Below are positions 62,105 through 64,000 of a DNA stretch of 64,000 bases, piece after piece. Positions within the stretch are counted from its first letter, which is position 1, and every line of letters begins with the position of its first letter. Made by a program: the position numbers and the translations under genes. This DNA comes from Maridesulfovibrio frigidus DSM 17176 (GTDB lineage Bacteria > Desulfobacterota > Desulfovibrionia > Desulfovibrionales > Desulfovibrionaceae): the NCBI RefSeq assembly GCF_000711735.1, contig NZ_JONL01000005.1, positions 247,886-311,885 of the forward strand, in the 5' to 3' direction. Below the pieces are notes generated by a model. The model saw only the letters and a program-made list of their open reading frames with translations. It had not been told where the DNA came from and made no database searches.

Positions 62105-64000
62105 TTAGACCTTAAAAACCCAGCATCGAACTGTTTTGTTTGTTATTTTGCTAGTCATGGCCTTAGATTTATGAAGCAATTTATGTTTTTTTGAGTGCGG
62201 GAGCAGCTTTTTTAATACTTTGAGGTCAGGCATTTCCTGCCCATTATCTCTGCATTGTTGCACGAAGTGATTTAGATTGATTGCGTAATAGGCAGGGTTG
62301 CCACTATGGTTCAATGCTTCTCCTTCTGTACTCCTTGCTTCTGAGTTTAGGTATCTGAAAGTCTCCCAAAACTGTTCTACTAAAGGATGGTCTGCTAAAA
62401 GTCGCTTCTCTCGTAAGGTTGCTCTTTGCAGGATGTAGCGTTTAAAATTCTCTATTGTTTCTGAGCTTATGGCAGGGAAGATTGTTTGCAAAGCATATCC
62501 GCAGGCAGCGACTTGTGCATGATTTTTAGCTATCCGCTCATTTTTTAATGATGCGGAAAAAGCGGTTTCTATCTTTTTGAAACTCTCAAAATACGTGTTT
62601 AGAATTTTTGCTTCATTGATAAGAGCTGTCTTCAAGAATCCGCTTACTTCCTCGCAGGGAATCCTTTCAAAAAAACGAGCAAGTTCACGCGATCCGGAAT
62701 CGTAATGAGTTTTATCGGCATGGCAATGTACAATTCGTTGTAAAAGAGCTTCACTGCCGTCTACTTGCGCATTTTGAGATATGATCAGGGATGCTTGGAA
62801 CAAGGATTCTTCAACGTCATTATTGCGCTTGGGGACACCTAGCGTTCCTGTTCCTCTACCATTATAGAAAGGCTTGCATTCGTCAAAATTGAATTGCTTT
62901 TGCTTGCTGTCTTTACCGCCTGTTTCACGGTCTGACTCAATGATAACAATAGGCATATTGGAAACCTGATTGAATGCCCTGCGGCGGCCTGCTATTGTGG
63001 ATTTCATCACGTCGAAACCTTCATAATCTTCACGCCCTAACAATTTCCAGCAGAATTCGAGCATGGTGGATTTGCCTGCGCCCGGATCTCCTGTAAGCTC
63101 AAAAAAAGGAAAGGATTTTTGCTCTTTCCGTATTTGATGAGCAAAGAGTGATCCTGTCCAGAAAGCAAGAAGAGCAAGTCCCTGCCAGTGAAAAGTTTTC
63201 AAAAACTTATCAAACCAATCAGGGGTAAACTTTCCATCTGATATTATTTTGATAGATTTCAGGCCGGGGCGGACAAGATCTTTTCCCACTCTATAAAAAC
63301 TGTTTTCGTCTAGTCTAATTTCCTTACCTTTATAAAAAGCTGCTGCCGGATAAATGTACGCTTGGGATTCATTGTCATACCCAATATACGGAAGAGAGCG
63401 GACGGTAGAGAGTTCATTTTGAAGCCAACGGTTTGTAAGGATTCGCATGTCGGCAGGAGTTCCGCTGAAAGTCCCTCCAGCAGTTCTATTTAGCAAGGCT
63501 TTGTGAAAGGCATCCGCTGTTGCGATATTCGAACCTTCAAGACGTACAATTTCAGGCTTTTTGCTGGTGGATTGTATTTTGAAAACATACCATTGCTCAC
63601 CTAGCAATTCATCCACTTCACGGTAAAGACATTGAGGATCACGATTGCATATTTCCATCACAGTGCAGTGACTGATAAAGACGGGAAAGCTATCTTTGTC
63701 CTCAAGCGGAATGCCGGCTAAATCTTCAGTCAATTGTGCAATATCAATGCAGACGCTAAAGAGTCTGTTTTTGAAAGTAATGACAAACCGTTTCGCCGAA
63801 TTTCTGCAATACTTATGGTAGGTATACTCTTCTACCGTTTTAGCCATGAGCAGCTTGCCACGGTGCTTGCAGTCCTCCATAAGCCTTTTATTAATTTTGT
63901 TTGCTCTAAGCAAATCATCCCAATCCTGACCTTTGGGCAAGATATATATTTCGTGCTTTTCTCCAAGGTTGATGAGCTTTTTAGCATGTTTTAGAGTAGA
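62105..64000 (-). CDS. TOPRIM primase-helicase, C-terminal part (cut by right edge)
   Basis: 632 codons are visible and the frame is open to the edge. At the edge it reads STLKHAKKLINLGEKHEIYI then LPKGQDWDDLL, the end of a TOPRIM domain, so the N-terminal primase part lies outside. A helicase-type ATPase follows (P-loop ELTGDPGAGKSTMLEF, about 300-315 of the visible part; Walker B IVIIESDRE). Typical replication protein of phage-derived or integrative elements (P4 alpha-like). It supports autonomous replication of element B after excision. Confidence 0.82.
   Translation of the reverse strand, partial: STLKHAKKLINLGEKHEIYILPKGQDWDDLLRANKINKRLMEDCKHRGKLLMAKTVEEYTYHKYCRNSAKRFVITFKNRLFSVCIDIAQLTEDLAGIPLEDKDSFPVFISHCTVMEICNRDPQCLYREVDELLGEQWYVFKIQSTSKKPEIVRLEGSNIATADAFHKALLNRTAGGTFSGTPADMRILTNRWLQNELSTVRSLPYIGYDNESQAYIYPAAAFYKGKEIRLDENSFYRVGKDLVRPGLKSIKIISDGKFTPDWFDKFLKTFHWQGLALLAFWTGSLFAHQIRKEQKSFPFFELTGDPGAGKSTMLEFCWKLLGREDYEGFDVMKSTIAGRRRAFNQVSNMPIVIIESDRETGGKDSKQKQFNFDECKPFYNGRGTGTLGVPKRNNDVEESLFQASLIISQNAQVDGSEALLQRIVHCHADKTHYDSGSRELARFFERIPCEEVSGFLKTALINEAKILNTYFESFKKIETAFSASLKNERIAKNHAQVAACGYALQTIFPAISSETIENFKRYILQRATLREKRLLADHPLVEQFWETFRYLNSEARSTEGEALNHSGNPAYYAINLNHFVQQCRDNGQEMPDLKVLKKLLPHSKKHKLLHKSKAMTSKITNKTVRCWVFKV

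Larger units (their letters stand above)
52892..64000. mobile_element. integrative element B in tRNA-Leu (right end outside window)
   Basis: At least 11 kb. Integrase at the left end beside the tRNA fragment; cargo of HigBA, a HipA-like/HIRAN pair, a membrane/Mrr-NTPase operon; then TraK-like, iteron-like array and primase-helicase. Because the tRNA lies on the minus strand, the intact tRNA-Leu(CAA) should be at its right end, beyond 64000. Confidence 0.75.

Overview
The window looks like an anaerobic sulfate-reducing deltaproteobacterium of the Desulfovibrio type. The evidence is the periplasmic Fe-S/molybdopterin/rhodanese sulfur operon, a LIV uptake operon joined to CoA ligases, a GC-rich folded intergenic repeat of the kind I associate with Desulfovibrio genomes, UGA-containing genes that look like selenoproteins, and a 2-hydroxyacyl-CoA-dehydratase-type reductase pair. 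This is inferred from gene content; no search was run.

Layout. (1) 1-1465: the 5' part of a membrane GAF/PAS sensor. (2) 2.0-14.0 kb: a LivGHMKF branched-chain-type ABC importer with an AMP-forming acyl-CoA synthetase, a PaaK-like CoA ligase, a CBS-ACT protein, then a sigma-54 activator and its probable histidine kinase. TTGCA-type palindromes lie both upstream of the liv operon and upstream of the activator gene. (3) 14.2-20.0 kb: c-di-GMP proteins, a pentapeptide-repeat protein, an FmdE/molybdopterin-binding protein, an EF-hand protein and a CsoR-family repressor. (4) 20.0-27.1 kb: a sulfur-redox operon on the minus strand (cytochrome c, Tat-exported molybdopterin oxidoreductase, four-cluster ferredoxin, cytochrome b, triple rhodanese, UGA-containing rhodanese) facing a TorD chaperone gene. 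It has a near-perfect sigma-70 promoter whose spacer holds a TACCCC-GTG-GGGGTA operator of the CsoR/CstR kind.

(5) 28.9-41.65 kb: a dihydrouridine synthase of different composition, a decayed IS3-type element, and a ten-gene minus-strand operon at 31.4-39.4 kb. That operon contains a thioredoxin-like CPCC protein, a membrane permease, a lipoprotein ending in Cys-Cys, two periplasmic binding proteins, an ABC permease with an in-frame UGA, an ATPase, an ATP-driven activase, a double-cubane-type dehydratase subunit and a MerB-like organometal lyase. In the lyase, UGA replaces one Cys of the Cys-Cys pair. I recognise this as the selenocysteine-assisted organometallic (SAO) gene set. A divergent molybdopterin oxidoreductase lies beside it.

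(6) 41.77 kb to the right edge: two integrative elements stacked in the same tRNA-Leu(CAA) gene. Each starts with a 3' tRNA fragment and a tyrosine integrase. Element A (41.77-52.89 kb) carries ColE1-style overlapping mobilisation genes, a DUF3987 protein, Fic, YggL and a membrane NACHT NTPase. Element B (52.89 kb to beyond the edge) carries HigBA, a HipA-like/HIRAN pair, a membrane protein/Mrr-nSTAND NTPase operon (candidate defence), a TraK-like protein, an iteron-like array and a TOPRIM primase-helicase cut by the window edge.

Three genes (21387, 31532 and 34996 mark their UGA codons) would be split or shortened by a standard gene caller. Each reads through into a conserved C-terminal half, and each has a hairpin at the spacing expected for a bacterial SECIS.
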